Origin: Saprospiraceae bacterium
Lineage (GTDB): Bacteria > Bacteroidota > Bacteroidia > Chitinophagales > Saprospiraceae
Assembly: GCA_028282725.1 (NCBI GenBank)
Contig: JANQHF010000076.1
Coordinates: 1 to 61,351 of the forward strand
Reading direction: 5' to 3'
DNA: 61,351 nucleotides
Below the pieces are notes generated by a model, which was given only the letters and a program-made list of their open reading frames with translations, had not been told where the DNA came from and searched no databases. This document shows positions 27,601 to 36,187 of the stretch, piece by piece (the stretch's first letter is position 1; each line of letters begins with the position of its first letter). A program made the translations under genes and the position numbers.

Positions 27601-28693
27601 TAAGTTTGAAGTACAAGAAGGCGGCGACTATAAATTGTCCGCAAAGAGGGAAGAAGAAGAAATCCATGGAGTTTCTATTATGGATGCTATGATTTTCAGA
27701 AAACATTTCATATTCGCTCAGTCATTTACCAGTCCTTATCAATATGCTGCGGCTGACATTGATGGCGACCGTCATCTCACTATTCGTGACGAACAATTGC
27801 TTCGAAATATGATCCTGGGTATTCATAATCCTGAATATCCTCTTTGGAAGTTCGTACCGGGTTATTATGAATTCCCCGAGCCGGAGCCATTTGCCGTTGA
27901 TGGACCCGTATTTTCATTTCCACAGGAAGTGGAGATCTTGAATATGCAAAAAGACAAGGCTCTGGATTTTGTGGGCATAAGAATGGGAGATCTTGAACTC
28001 TCTGATTTCACAGCGTACAATAGATCTTATAATAAAGAGAGTTTCTCCGTCAGGAATCAAGAGTTTTCCACAGGTGATATCGTTCAAGTTGCGGTAATTG
28101 CGGATAATGCACAAATGATAGGTGGACTAGAAATGGAATGGGTCTTCGATTCTGAATACCTGGATTTGGTCGATTGGACCATTGATTTACCTTCACACAG
28201 TAATGACTTGTTAAATGTGGAAACTACTGAAGAGGGTAAATTGCGAATGATCTGGATGGGTGAACATGATACCAATTGGGATGCTGCGACCACCGCTTTT
28301 AGCTTTGTATTCAGGGCAAGGTCCGATGGTCAATTATCAAATGTTTTCACAATTGATGAATCCGGTTCACAACTCATTGACCAGGATCTGAATATTGCAA
28401 TCCCTCAATTGAGTTATTTGGATCAGGCTGACGTGCTTTGGAATGTCTATCCGAACCCTGCTTCAGAATTCATAACAATTGAATTGGATCACCATGGATC
28501 TGTAAATCAGGCAGTAGTACGAGTCTATGACTTCAGCGGACGTCTTATTATGAAGAATCCGGTAAGATTGGTTAATGGAATGAACCAAATTCAATACGCA
28601 AAAGAAGATCTTGGAATAGAAAGTGGTTTGGTCCGATTAGAATTGATCGTAGGTGAAGAAGTGTACAGGTCTACCGCATTATTTATAAATTAG
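24605..28693 (+). CDS. Giant T9SS-secreted protein with thrombospondin type 3 repeats, cohesin-like and dockerin-like parts
   Basis: The 1362-residue protein has a signal peptide (MMKTILSVALFVLCFSFESYA) and three or more ~130-residue PPC-like beta domains (about 30-540, each ending with patterns like AGEYYVIVDGR). Three thrombospondin-3-type calcium repeats follow at about 540-800 (DRDxDGxxDExDNCPDxxNxDQ and DxCDDDDDNDGxPD), then a cohesin-like domain (about 805-960, VGSTSGAAGEEVCFDI) and a carboxypeptidase-regulatory-like segment plus a dockerin-like stretch (ADIDGDRHLTIRDEQLL). It ends in a T9SS type A sorting domain (VYPNPASEFITIEL). It is probably cell-surface anchored or released. Calcium-dependent rigidity is expected; the ligand is not known. 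Confidence 0.9.
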   Translation: MMKTILSVALFVLCFSFESYANVHNPAACITAIDIACGADLPNQTNIGFSNMLESYDCSGINLVTGYTGQERIYEITVTIKQQYDIRLGGVNDPELNFDLFLMSANCETGSCIMSSTNSDNLSERILATLNPGTYFLIVDTWEAELGNFDLSIMCEPIPGPISCEDAIPLGCGNTGSGNTWGLESNFNARIYNCYGGTGTYNGPDELYVIDKRRSSDRIMLTLETDDPNMNIFLVTQCTPDAFSCVASGQHYKYGRFIDEGDLGLPAGEYYVIVDGRNSATDAEYLLTYTCSSFDFSDAEELRCGRPKRDQSLYSEGNQKGLYRCMGPSEPWYGGGERIYFFDLAETTDIQLKLSGASYPLETRMFLFRPGISHPVCISAGERDGGRQFINRILDPGRYYVVIDHQNGGEFDLVLTGCDCDPDAILICDQPLNDSNAGGSDDVQYTAGECSSQPLRIDAQDRIYQFTAPESQEYTFRLYNLEKDLGLFIFDDCRDENTCRAFSNKKGDDRIRIFLSAGETVFVVVDGIAKAVTSNYTVSVNCSPFDDRDDDGIADVNDNCPDDPNPDQADNEGDGTGDICDPDDDNDGTPDFQDCFPFDGTRSFSIGDHCDDGNPSTADDRFAEDCFCIGRPDRDMDGTPDEDDNCPDNANPDQLDTDGDGMGDVCDDDDDNDGLPDVQDCYPLDPAIQLQVGDACDDGLTTTVGDTVNEDCICTGRSDRDEDGVADEDDNCQDDANADQADNDGDGMGDVCDDDDDNDGVPDALDCDSFDPNVVIAIGDPCDDGNPQTMNDRIGFNCICQGEIEEPLHLSVGSTSGAAGEEVCFDITTNNFKDVSSASFSIVLDNDVAKILSVTNVGFTGGTFTGSGCVPLTSSGTATGSLSSYGGFAVWTADPGTSLNLNDGTVLVEVCAEILPSAQDKASAFISDAIRDAAFFDRNADPIPLTTSSGQVCRLTPAVNTMNIEGTVMNIASIGMDEVQVGLSGDMQNEMLTDKQGSYKFEVQEGGDYKLSAKREEEEIHGVSIMDAMIFRKHFIFAQSFTSPYQYAAADIDGDRHLTIRDEQLLRNMILGIHNPEYPLWKFVPGYYEFPEPEPFAVDGPVFSFPQEVEILNMQKDKALDFVGIRMGDLELSDFTAYNRSYNKESFSVRNQEFSTGDIVQVAVIADNAQMIGGLEMEWVFDSEYLDLVDWTIDLPSHSNDLLNVETTEEGKLRMIWMGEHDTNWDAATTAFSFVFRARSDGQLSNVFTIDESGSQLIDQDLNIAIPQLSYLDQADVLWNVYPNPASEFITIELDHHGSVNQAVVRVYDFSGRLIMKNPVRLVNGMNQIQYAKEDLGIESGLVRLELIVGEEVYRSTALFIN

Positions 28694-28711
28694 AAAGAGT
28701 TATCAGGAAAT

Positions 28712-28746
28712 AAAAAAGCAACCGGGATCTCCTGGTTGCCTTTTTT
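28712..28746. terminator. Bidirectional rho-independent terminator
   Basis: A-run (28712-28717), stem GCAACC…GGTTGC (28718-28739) and T-run (28741-28746) lie between two converging genes. The A- and T-runs let it work for both the giant secreted protein on the plus strand and the TonB-dependent receptor on the minus strand. Confidence 0.85.
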
Positions 28747-28766
28747 ACTATACTCTGACTAAGTCT

Positions 28767-31700
28767 TTAGTTAAATATATATCTCAATCCTATTCTCATT
28801 CTCCATCTTGAAGACAAGCCGGAAACGTCAAATCTGTCTTTACCAAGATCTTCATCAATGTATGAGAATTGTGGTGTCGTACCATCATCGGCATATCCTT
28901 CGAAATCATACAAGAAATAATTATTAAAGTCACCAGGAACGTTATACCTCGTACCCCAATTCTTGTTGATGAAGTTGGCCAGGTTAAAAATGTCAAAGGA
29001 CAATTGAAATTTGTGCAAGTTGGAACCCAGTTGGGTACCAAAATCCTGTCTGATTGCAAGGTCAAATTTGCTCTCAAATGGCGCTCTCGATCCATTTTTT
29101 TCCGCGTACATACCCCTGCGATTTCTAAGACCTGGATCTTCTTCAATGACTGCATTTAGTCTTTCCCATTGTTGAGCCGCAGTCACGGTTTGACCATTGA
29201 CCGTCTGATCTACAAGGTTGATATCATTTGCATCCCGTGGTACGTATACAAGAGATCTGTTTCTTGAAGTACTTCCTCTCTGGTTATTTATGTTTCGTGC
29301 ACTTCTGTCTCCAATAACATAAGACATGGCCGTTCCACTTTCTCCTTCGTAAAATAGTGATATCTGTGTGCCGGTATTTCCTGATCCGCCCCATTTTATC
29401 TTGTAATCTATGGATCCGATAATTCGGTGACCTGCTGAAAAGTCAGATCTTCCATAGATTGGATTATTTCTTCCTTCGACATGAATCTGTCCTCTCCACT
29501 GCGATGAGTTTTGAGAAGAAGTTCCTTCATTCAAGGCATATGCATCACCATAAGACCATGCAAAATTCAAGTTCAGACCTGAATCAAATCTCTTGGCCGC
29601 GCTTGCTGTTATATTGTAGGTATAACCTTCACTTGTATTTGATCCAACGTATACCGCTCCAAATGCATCATCGTCAATTTCGCTTCGTACAAATACAGGT
29701 CGCGTGTCACCTGAGCCGGTCCATCTGAAATCGACTTCGGTTGAGGTATTGATATTTGTATAGACCACATTATTCAAGGTCTTTGTATACAATGCTTCCA
29801 CAGAAGTCACCCAGCCATTGCCATGATTTTTATCCCAGGCAACATTTCCCTTAAACACTTGTGGATATTTGAAATCCTTCACAAATAAGTTCATATCTCC
29901 ACTTGGGACTCTCGGGTTTTCATATACATATTGATTCTGCACATCTGGTCTGAAGATGACATCACCGGGAATTGCAAAATCCCCAATAAATGTCGAAGTC
30001 AGACCATTGGTGTTAAACATGGCTCCTGGCCACACAAATGGAATCCTCGAAGTGAAAATTCCTAATCCACCACGAAGTTTTGAACTCTTCGTATCATCCA
30101 TAAAATATTCAAACCCTAGCCTTGGGCTGAACATCACTTGACCATCGGGAGCTTGTCCAGCTGCTACATTATTAGCAATGTCATAGGATGAAGCTAGTCT
30201 AGGGAGTACTTCACTATTGAATCTTGGTGCCTCTTCAGGATCATTCGTGATGATGGGAAGATCAATTCTTAATCCCGCAGTTATATTCAATCTCTCATTG
30301 ACCTGGATCTGATCCTGTGCATATACACCTAATTGAATCGCATTGATTTCCGCACCAGCGATGGATTCATCTCCGGAAACGTTATCACGTAGAGAATATA
30401 CTCTCTGGAATTCGTCGGCAGGCGCACCAGTCAAAAAGTCTTCAAGACTGTTGAATTCGTATTGTCCATAATTCCAGGGCATGAATAGATTAAATATGTC
30501 ATAGAATTCATTATGGGTACCGAAGGTCCAGGTATGTTTTCCACGATATAACTTCAAATTATTTGTAATCGAAATAATATCCTGATTCAAAATATTCGCT
30601 GTCGAGAATGGTTCTGATCCAAATTCAATAGTCCCTCCGGCATCTGAGATGATTACATAAGGAAAATCCTGTCCCAATGGATCTCTGTCATCGCGTACTG
30701 CTGTGTATCCTATAATCAGGTTATTGGACATGCGGTTACCGATTCTCGTATTCAATTCTATCGCTGAAGAATTAGTGATTGATGGGAAGAATATTCCATT
30801 ATTGGTAAATGGTAAATAACGTGATCCACCGCCATCTCTATTAAACTGTTCAGCTTTGGTATATTGATGTCTCAGAGTCAATGTATTTGATGAATTCAGG
30901 TTGACGTCAATCTTACCAAAGAACTTAAGACCTTCCAATTCATCAGACGTTTCTCCAAATGTTCCAGGGTCATAGCCATAAGAATTTCTGAGAAAATCAG
31001 CCAGATTATTTAAGTCTGATTCTGATGACCGGTTGGCTTCGCCGGTATAAGTGGCCACGTTAAACGGAATAGGATTGACATCTTTTTGAATTTCAACATT
31101 GGTGAAGAAGAATGCCTTGTCTTTAGCAATAGGTCCGCCAAGAGAGGCCCCATATGTTTTCTTGCTAAAGTCGGCCACCCTGGTTCTTTCCGATAAATTC
31201 AGTCGATCAGCTTCTGTACCATTAGTTTTTCCAACCAGGCTCTGGTTTTGGAAGAAATAATAGGCCGTTCCTTTGAATTTGTTTGTTCCTGATTTTGTAA
31301 CGGCATTAATTCCGCCCCCTGCGAAACCACCGAAGGTCACATCATAGGGAGAAAGCACTACCTGGAACTGATCAATAATATCAATACTGAATGGGGCAAT
31401 GCCCGTTTGACCTCCATTGGTGCCAGATCCGGCCAATCCGAAGACATCATTATTGACAGCTCCGTCCACATAAATGGAATTAAATCGATTATTAACACCT
31501 GCAAATGAATTGCCGCTTGCTTGTGGCGTTAGCCGGGTGTAATCATTGATATTCCTGTTTAGCGTTGGCATGGCATCGATGTCCTCAGTCTTAATCTGAG
31601 TACTCGAGCCGGAAGTAAGACCCACGGTACCTGCAGTCGCAGTCACGAGCACTTCTCCGAGTTCAACTGCTGATTCTCCCATGGTAACATCAGCAATGAC

Positions 31701-32000
31701 TGGTTCTCCCAGTCTGAGGAAGATATCTGTGTATTGTACATCCGTATACCCTACAAAACTTGTAGTAATCGTGTATGGTCCACCAACTCTAACATTATCC
31801 AACCGGTAAAAACCCTGGTCGTCAGTGGATGTTCCATAGAACGTCCCCGTCGGGCCATGAATGGCTGTTATGTTGGCTCCTGGTAACGGCTCATTATTTT
31901 CGTCCAAGACTTTCCCCCTGATGGAAGAAGTAGTCACACCCTGACCAAAAACAAAAGCCGTAGTTAGTAAAAATAAAAATGTAGAAGTAATCCTTCTCAT
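28767..32000 (-). CDS. TonB-dependent receptor, Oar-like, with carboxypeptidase-regulatory domain
   Basis: A 1077-residue outer-membrane receptor: signal peptide (MRRITSTFLFLLTTAFVFGQ, chosen start at 32000 rather than 32042), a CarboxypepD_reg-like domain (about 22-105, IRGKVLDENNEPLPGANI), a plug (about 115-230, YVDGAVNND, GGGINAVTKSGTNKFKG) and a 22-strand barrel. The barrel ends in a C-terminal aromatic-rich strand (RMRIGLRYIFN). There is no SusD partner beside it, and the plug/barrel style is that of Oar-like proteins, which import or help secrete substances across the outer membrane. Substrate not identifiable. Confidence 0.92.
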   Translation of the reverse strand: MRRITSTFLFLLTTAFVFGQGVTTSSIRGKVLDENNEPLPGANITAIHGPTGTFYGTSTDDQGFYRLDNVRVGGPYTITTSFVGYTDVQYTDIFLRLGEPVIADVTMGESAVELGEVLVTATAGTVGLTSGSSTQIKTEDIDAMPTLNRNINDYTRLTPQASGNSFAGVNNRFNSIYVDGAVNNDVFGLAGSGTNGGQTGIAPFSIDIIDQFQVVLSPYDVTFGGFAGGGINAVTKSGTNKFKGTAYYFFQNQSLVGKTNGTEADRLNLSERTRVADFSKKTYGASLGGPIAKDKAFFFTNVEIQKDVNPIPFNVATYTGEANRSSESDLNNLADFLRNSYGYDPGTFGETSDELEGLKFFGKIDVNLNSSNTLTLRHQYTKAEQFNRDGGGSRYLPFTNNGIFFPSITNSSAIELNTRIGNRMSNNLIIGYTAVRDDRDPLGQDFPYVIISDAGGTIEFGSEPFSTANILNQDIISITNNLKLYRGKHTWTFGTHNEFYDIFNLFMPWNYGQYEFNSLEDFLTGAPADEFQRVYSLRDNVSGDESIAGAEINAIQLGVYAQDQIQVNERLNITAGLRIDLPIITNDPEEAPRFNSEVLPRLASSYDIANNVAAGQAPDGQVMFSPRLGFEYFMDDTKSSKLRGGLGIFTSRIPFVWPGAMFNTNGLTSTFIGDFAIPGDVIFRPDVQNQYVYENPRVPSGDMNLFVKDFKYPQVFKGNVAWDKNHGNGWVTSVEALYTKTLNNVVYTNINTSTEVDFRWTGSGDTRPVFVRSEIDDDAFGAVYVGSNTSEGYTYNITASAAKRFDSGLNLNFAWSYGDAYALNEGTSSQNSSQWRGQIHVEGRNNPIYGRSDFSAGHRIIGSIDYKIKWGGSGNTGTQISLFYEGESGTAMSYVIGDRSARNINNQRGSTSRNRSLVYVPRDANDINLVDQTVNGQTVTAAQQWERLNAVIEEDPGLRNRRGMYAEKNGSRAPFESKFDLAIRQDFGTQLGSNLHKFQLSFDIFNLANFINKNWGTRYNVPGDFNNYFLYDFEGYADDGTTPQFSYIDEDLGKDRFDVSGLSSRWRMRIGLRYIFN

Positions 32001-32128
32001 GGTATTGGTTAGTTTAGTTAAATAGTTCTTTTCAGGTGACAAAGGTACCTATGCAAGGTAAAGAGTATGTTATATATATGAAAAATTCATATAAATTTTT
32101 TCCACATTTAAATAAGAATAGACAGGTC

Positions 32129-32629
32129 TTAAGTTATTTCTACTCGGAATCGTCGTTTTGGTTTCAATTTGACTTCGATATTGTCTTTTAACGTGGTAGC
32201 TAAAGACATACCTACGTAGTCGACCTTAACAGGAAATGACTTGTGTTTTCGATCTACCATGACGACGACCTGCATTTTTCGAATCATCAGATCCAGGAAT
32301 GGTTTAAACGCGTAAAATAGGGTTCTCCCTGTATTCGCAACATCATCGATGAGAATTACGGTTTTATTCTTCAAGAGTCCAGCTTCCACATCAAGAGAAA
32401 TTTCCCCTTCGACAGGTTTTGCTGGATTGAGTCTGGCCCGGATCAAGTGACAATCAAATGGACATTGCCTAATATCCTCCAGGGATTCCTTCAACAACGA
32501 AGCAAAACGATAACCATTATTGTTAATACCGGCCAAATACAAATCTTTTACGTCAGTGTTTTGTTCAATAATTTCATAAGACAGTCGTCTTATTTTTTGC
32601 TGTATTTGTTTATCATTGAGGATGGACAT
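32129..32629 (-). CDS. Phosphoribosyltransferase, PyrR-like
   Basis: A 166-residue type I phosphoribosyltransferase with the PRPP-binding loop VILIDDVANTGRTL (residues 91-104). The PyrR-like C-terminal part is VDRKHKSFPVKVDYVG. In Bacteroidota this group is usually annotated as uracil/xanthine-type or PyrR-like phosphoribosyltransferase; RNA-binding attenuation by PyrR is known in Firmicutes and has not been shown here. No pyr genes are next to it. The neighbours are unrelated: the receptor downstream and a divergent Fe-S operon upstream. Confidence 0.8.
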   Translation of the reverse strand: MSILNDKQIQQKIRRLSYEIIEQNTDVKDLYLAGINNNGYRFASLLKESLEDIRQCPFDCHLIRARLNPAKPVEGEISLDVEAGLLKNKTVILIDDVANTGRTLFYAFKPFLDLMIRKMQVVVMVDRKHKSFPVKVDYVGMSLATTLKDNIEVKLKPKRRFRVEIT

Positions 32630-32666
32630 AATTGTCTGAATTTAGCGAGTAAAGATACCCTGCCTT

Positions 32667-34031
32667 ATGGCAATATCACAGATTATTTTCATACTGATCA
32701 GTCTTGTCGTTTTTTCCCTGGCCTTCGTTCAGTTTGGCTTTGTAATCAGAAATATTCGGTTGGGCAGGCCAGAAAAAATTGTTGGCCATACGGGTTGGCG
32801 CTGGAAAAATGTCTTGTTGGTGGCTTTTGGCCAAAAAAAGATGTTTAAAAGATGGATACCGGCCATCTTCCATTTTTTTATCTACACTGCGTTCTTGCTG
32901 ACACAAATTGAATTAATAGAAATACTAATTGACGGAGCCGGAGGATATCATCGCTTTTTCGCAGATAAAATGGGTGGATTTTACACATTCCTGATCAACT
33001 TCATTGAAATCCTTTCGGTGTTGGCATTCGTGGCAACGGTTATCTTTTTATGGCGCAGGAATGTTTTGAAAGTTCCGAGGTTCTTTAATGCTGAAATGAA
33101 GGGTTGGCCTCAGTTGGATGGCAATTTGATTCTCATTGGTGAGTTGTTGTTGATCATTGGCATCTTCAGTATGAATGGAGCGGATGTATTGCTGCAACAA
33201 ATTGATCCTGCAAACTATCCTGATACCGGTACCTTGGCCATAAGTTCGTGGTTGGGACCGTCACTTTTTGAAGGATTGGATAGCAATTTTCTGCATATAA
33301 TAGAGAGAGGAGGGTGGTGGTTGCACATAATGGTGGTGTTTGGTTTCCTGACCTACCTGCCTCACTCAAAACACTTGCATATCTTTTTCGCTTTTCCCAA
33401 TGTCTATTTCACGCGAAGGAGGTCAAGAGGTGAGATGGAAAACATGCCGGAAATAATGAACGAGGTCAAATCCATGATGGGCCTGGTGGAAGATACTGGT
33501 GCAGAAATGGGTGAAGATATTCCGCAATTTGGAGCAAAGGACGTATTTGACCTGAGTTGGAAAACACTATTGGAATCATACACATGTACGGAATGTGGAC
33601 GATGTACTTCTGTCTGTCCGGCTAATACAACAGGCAAGAAGCTGTCTCCCCGCAAAGTCATGATGGATATTCGGGATCGATTGGATGAAGTCGGAAAGAA
33701 TCTCAAAAGCGGAAAGCCCGAATTCGTCTCGCAGGATTCAACTGGAGCCAAGCTTTCAGCACAAAACTACGATGATGGCAAGTCACTATTTGATTATATC
33801 TCTTCTGAGGAATTATATGCATGCACAACTTGCAATGCATGTGTTGAGTCGTGTCCTGTATTGATCAATCCTCTCGAACCGATACTTGCCATGCGGAGAT
33901 ACGATATATTGACCAATTCAGCCGGGCCGGGTGATTGGCTTCCAATGTTTAACAGTGTGGAGAACAGTGGTTCCGTGTGGCAGATGCCGGATGAGCGAGC
34001 TGCCTGGACCAAAGAATTAGATACCGATTAA
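32667..34031 (+). CDS. Membrane Fe-S oxidoreductase, N-terminal half of HdrD/GlpC-like protein
   Basis: A 454-residue protein with about five membrane helices (residues 4-27, 70-95, 105-130, 155-175, 215-240) and conserved His residues that could carry haem b (YLPHSKHLH). Two 4Fe-4S motifs follow in a cytoplasmic domain, CTECGRCTSVCP (about 306-317) and CTTCNACVESCP (about 385-396). The usual CCG domains are not in this polypeptide but in the next gene, 12 bases downstream. The pair would form one electron-transfer unit between quinones and a soluble partner. Direction and partner unknown. Confidence 0.88.
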   Translation: MAISQIIFILISLVVFSLAFVQFGFVIRNIRLGRPEKIVGHTGWRWKNVLLVAFGQKKMFKRWIPAIFHFFIYTAFLLTQIELIEILIDGAGGYHRFFADKMGGFYTFLINFIEILSVLAFVATVIFLWRRNVLKVPRFFNAEMKGWPQLDGNLILIGELLLIIGIFSMNGADVLLQQIDPANYPDTGTLAISSWLGPSLFEGLDSNFLHIIERGGWWLHIMVVFGFLTYLPHSKHLHIFFAFPNVYFTRRRSRGEMENMPEIMNEVKSMMGLVEDTGAEMGEDIPQFGAKDVFDLSWKTLLESYTCTECGRCTSVCPANTTGKKLSPRKVMMDIRDRLDEVGKNLKSGKPEFVSQDSTGAKLSAQNYDDGKSLFDYISSEELYACTTCNACVESCPVLINPLEPILAMRRYDILTNSAGPGDWLPMFNSVENSGSVWQMPDERAAWTKELDTD

Positions 34032-34043
34032 AATCCAAGATAT

Positions 34044-34820
34044 ATGGCAGTAAGGACTATGGCAGAATTTGTGGCAGCTGGGGAACAACCGGAATATCTT
34101 TTTTGGGTGGGTTGTGCCGGCAGCTATGACGCACGGGCAAAAAAAGTGACGATTGCGTTTACAAAACTGTTGCAGGAAGCAGGAATGTCATTTGCCATAT
34201 TGGGAAATGAAGAATCTTGCACCGGCGATGCTGCACGGCGGGCAGGCAATGAATTTTTGTTTCAAATGTCGGCCTTACAAAATATTGAAGTTTTAAATGG
34301 TTATGAGGTTCAAAAAATAGTTACTGCTTGTCCACACTGTTTTAATACCCTTAAAAACGAATACCCTGCCCTGGGCGGGGATTATGAGGTCATTCATCAC
34401 ACCCAATTAATCGATCAGCTGATTAGTGAGGGCAAGATCAGGATTGGGAAAGGCATGGAATCAAAAAAACTTACCATACATGATAGTTGTTATCTTGGAA
34501 GAGTAAATGGCGAGTATATCGCTCCTCGTTCAGTAATCGATCATCTTCAGGCAGATGTGGAGGAAATGGCAGCATCCAGGTCCAGGGGACTTTGCTGCGG
34601 AGCTGGAGGCGCTCAAATGTTCAAGGAGGATGAACCGGGAGATCAGAGGGTGAATAGTGCTCGTATCGACCAGATTTTGGAAACGGGCGCGTCAGTAGTG
34701 GCGGCGAATTGTCCATTTTGTATAACAATGCTCATGGATGGGTTGAAAGCTAAAGAAAAGCAAGATGAGGTAATGGTCTTGGATATCAGTGAGTTAATCG
34801 TACAGTCTAATGATCTCTGA
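34044..34820 (+). CDS. CCG-domain (cysteine-rich) Fe-S protein, C-terminal half of HdrD-like unit
   Basis: A 258-residue protein with two cysteine-rich domains: FWVGCAGSYDARAKK, then EESCTGDAARRAG and CPHCFNTLKNEYP, and later IHDSCYLGRVN, GLCCGAGGAQMF and NCPFCITML. These bind non-cubane or 4Fe-4S clusters in HdrB/HdrD-type proteins. It directly follows the membrane Fe-S gene (12-base gap) and overlaps the next gene by 11 bases, so the three are expressed together. The proteins probably form a membrane-linked oxidoreductase common in Bacteroidota. Confidence 0.9.
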   Translation: MAVRTMAEFVAAGEQPEYLFWVGCAGSYDARAKKVTIAFTKLLQEAGMSFAILGNEESCTGDAARRAGNEFLFQMSALQNIEVLNGYEVQKIVTACPHCFNTLKNEYPALGGDYEVIHHTQLIDQLISEGKIRIGKGMESKKLTIHDSCYLGRVNGEYIAPRSVIDHLQADVEEMAASRSRGLCCGAGGAQMFKEDEPGDQRVNSARIDQILETGASVVAANCPFCITMLMDGLKAKEKQDEVMVLDISELIVQSNDL

Positions 34821-35322
34821 AGACATCAAACATATTGATCTTTCAGCACTTGATGATCTCAGCAATAGTGCGCGTTTGTGGATCTTTCAGGCTGAAAGGA
34901 GGCTTTCTGTGGAGGAAATAGGAATGATCAATGATCACTTGACCAGGTTTTTACCTCAATGGACGAGTCACAACAGGTCACTGATTGCTCGTCATCAAAT
35001 CGCCTGTGATCTTTTCCTCATTATTGCCCTGGATGAAGAGCGTTCTGCAGATGCCAGTGGCTGTAGTATTGACAACATGACTCATCAGGTTCAGGCTTTA
35101 TCCAGGCACTTAGATGTCAATCTCATGGATCGCACCACATTTTATTTTTTATTGAATGCAGAGGTACTTGGAATACCGATGCATGAACTTTCTCAAGTTG
35201 CCGAGGATAAGAAAATCAACCATAATACCCTGGTGTTTAACAATCTGATCAAGACAAAGGGCGAATTGTCCGGCAATTGGGTCATACCTGTAGGCGAGAG
35301 TTGGCACAGTCGATTTTTGTGA
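34810..35322 (+). CDS. Conserved protein of unknown function, third gene of Fe-S operon
   Basis: A 170-residue soluble protein, start overlapping the CCG gene by 11 bases. Its motifs are SARLWIFQAERRLSVEEI, a central SADASGCSIDNM (one Cys) and a C-terminal KGELSGNWVIPVGESWHSRFL. I recall this as a conserved Bacteroidota family often placed beside these Fe-S genes, but do not know its function. No membrane segment or signal. It may be a maturation or accessory factor of the Fe-S pair. Coding is convincing from overlap and conservation-like patterns. Confidence 0.72.
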   Translation: MISEDIKHIDLSALDDLSNSARLWIFQAERRLSVEEIGMINDHLTRFLPQWTSHNRSLIARHQIACDLFLIIALDEERSADASGCSIDNMTHQVQALSRHLDVNLMDRTTFYFLLNAEVLGIPMHELSQVAEDKKINHNTLVFNNLIKTKGELSGNWVIPVGESWHSRFL

Positions 35323-35413
35323 GTTTGCCTATAGCGACCTGGCAGCTTCACATATATTTCAGATCGATGTCAGCCAAATGAGGATGATGAATTAAAACCC
35401 AGATGAAAAACCT

Positions 35414-35475
35414 CCAAAATCGACCAAAGTAGAACAAGGGTTGAAAAAGAGTGGAAAAAGTTTAATTATAAGTTG
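35414..35475 (+). repeat. Leader of minisatellite element, copy 1 (other copy 52311-52372)
   Basis: ccaaaatcgaccaaagtaga and the following ~38 bases (…GGTTGAAAAAG…GAAAAAGTTTAATTATAA) recur at 52311-52372 with only a few differences. It lies immediately upstream of the 18-bp tandem array in both places, so leader and array behave as one dispersed unit. No open reading frame is shared by both copies. Confidence 0.8.
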
Positions 35476-35637
35476 GGTGATGACTTAAAGTATAGTGATG
35501 ACTTAAAGTATAGTGATGACTTAAAGTATAGTGATGACTTAAAGCAGGGTGATGACTTCAAGCAAGGTGACGGCTTAAAGCAGGGTGATGACTTCAAGCA
35601 AGGTGACGGCTTGAAGCAAGGTGATGTGTTTAAAAAT
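35476..35637 (+). repeat. 18-bp minisatellite, about nine units
   Basis: Units run from 35476: GGTGATGACTTAAAGTAT, then variants, the last (35620-35637) degenerate. In the second half, unit types alternate (…GATGACTTCAAGCAA, …GACGGCTTAAAGCAG), a higher-order 36-bp repeat. The array can be read as hexapeptides (G/S-D-D-L-K-x), but there is no ATG and the sister array has stops, so it is unlikely to be coding. The 3' end overlaps the last codons of the minus-strand barrel gene. Confidence 0.9.
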
Positions 35638-36187
35638 TATAATTGAAGTCTATCCAATATTCCAGATTGACAAAGTCCCGCGCTTCTTCATCTAGAGGAA
35701 GCAGGATGTGAAATCCATAGGTCCAGTTGTCATATCCTGCCTTGTAACCGCCTCCGATGGATGGATAGAGCAAACTTCTGCGTCCGGCGTTCCTGACTTC
35801 TTCAAAACTGGTATAATTGTATTCTCCGTGAATGAAAATTTCTTCCGTAATGTTTAATCGGGCAAATCCTCCAGCCCCATAGGAGAACAAGCTTTCATCC
35901 GGAGCATTGAAGTTGTTGATCAGGTCGTAAAAAGTCTTACCAAAGGCACCGACCGACACCCGATCCTCAAATTTTAATGCATAACTGAATTTTCCGGATA
36001 TGCTGAACCCCGATCCAAAGCCCAGGGTTCCCAGGGAGATTGAATACCACTGGGCAAGTTGTTCCGTCGCGTCTGGTTCACGATCGCGAGTACGGGATCT
36101 GCCCCTTCGTTGCGCCATAAGGCTGTCTGAAAGTATGATAAAGATGGTCAGGAGAATCACAGACTTGCCTATGGTCTTATGTCGCAT
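35630..36187 (-). CDS. Small outer-membrane beta-barrel protein
   Basis: A 185-residue protein with a signal peptide (residues 1-25, ending SLMAQ) and an Arg/Asp-rich linker (RRGRSRTRDREPD). About eight amphipathic strands follow (ISLGTLGFGSGFSISGKFSYALKF and so on), ending in a terminal aromatic strand WIDFNYNF, as in OmpA/OmpW-sized barrels. No specific family recognised. The last residues are encoded by the degenerate last unit of the minisatellite, so the repeat element abuts or has invaded the 3' end of the gene. Confidence 0.75.
   Translation of the reverse strand: MRHKTIGKSVILLTIFIILSDSLMAQRRGRSRTRDREPDATEQLAQWYSISLGTLGFGSGFSISGKFSYALKFEDRVSVGAFGKTFYDLINNFNAPDESLFSYGAGGFARLNITEEIFIHGEYNYTSFEEVRNAGRRSLLYPSIGGGYKAGYDNWTYGFHILLPLDEEARDFVNLEYWIDFNYNF

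Noticed and set aside
28869-29159. Plus-strand frame opposite the TonB-dependent receptor
   Set aside because: A shadow of the receptor's codon pattern; no start signal or family features.
35414-35637. CRISPR-like array or protein of hexapeptide repeats
   Set aside because: Units are 18 bp and directly joined with no spacers. The hexapeptide frame has no ATG and the sister array contains stops in the same frame.
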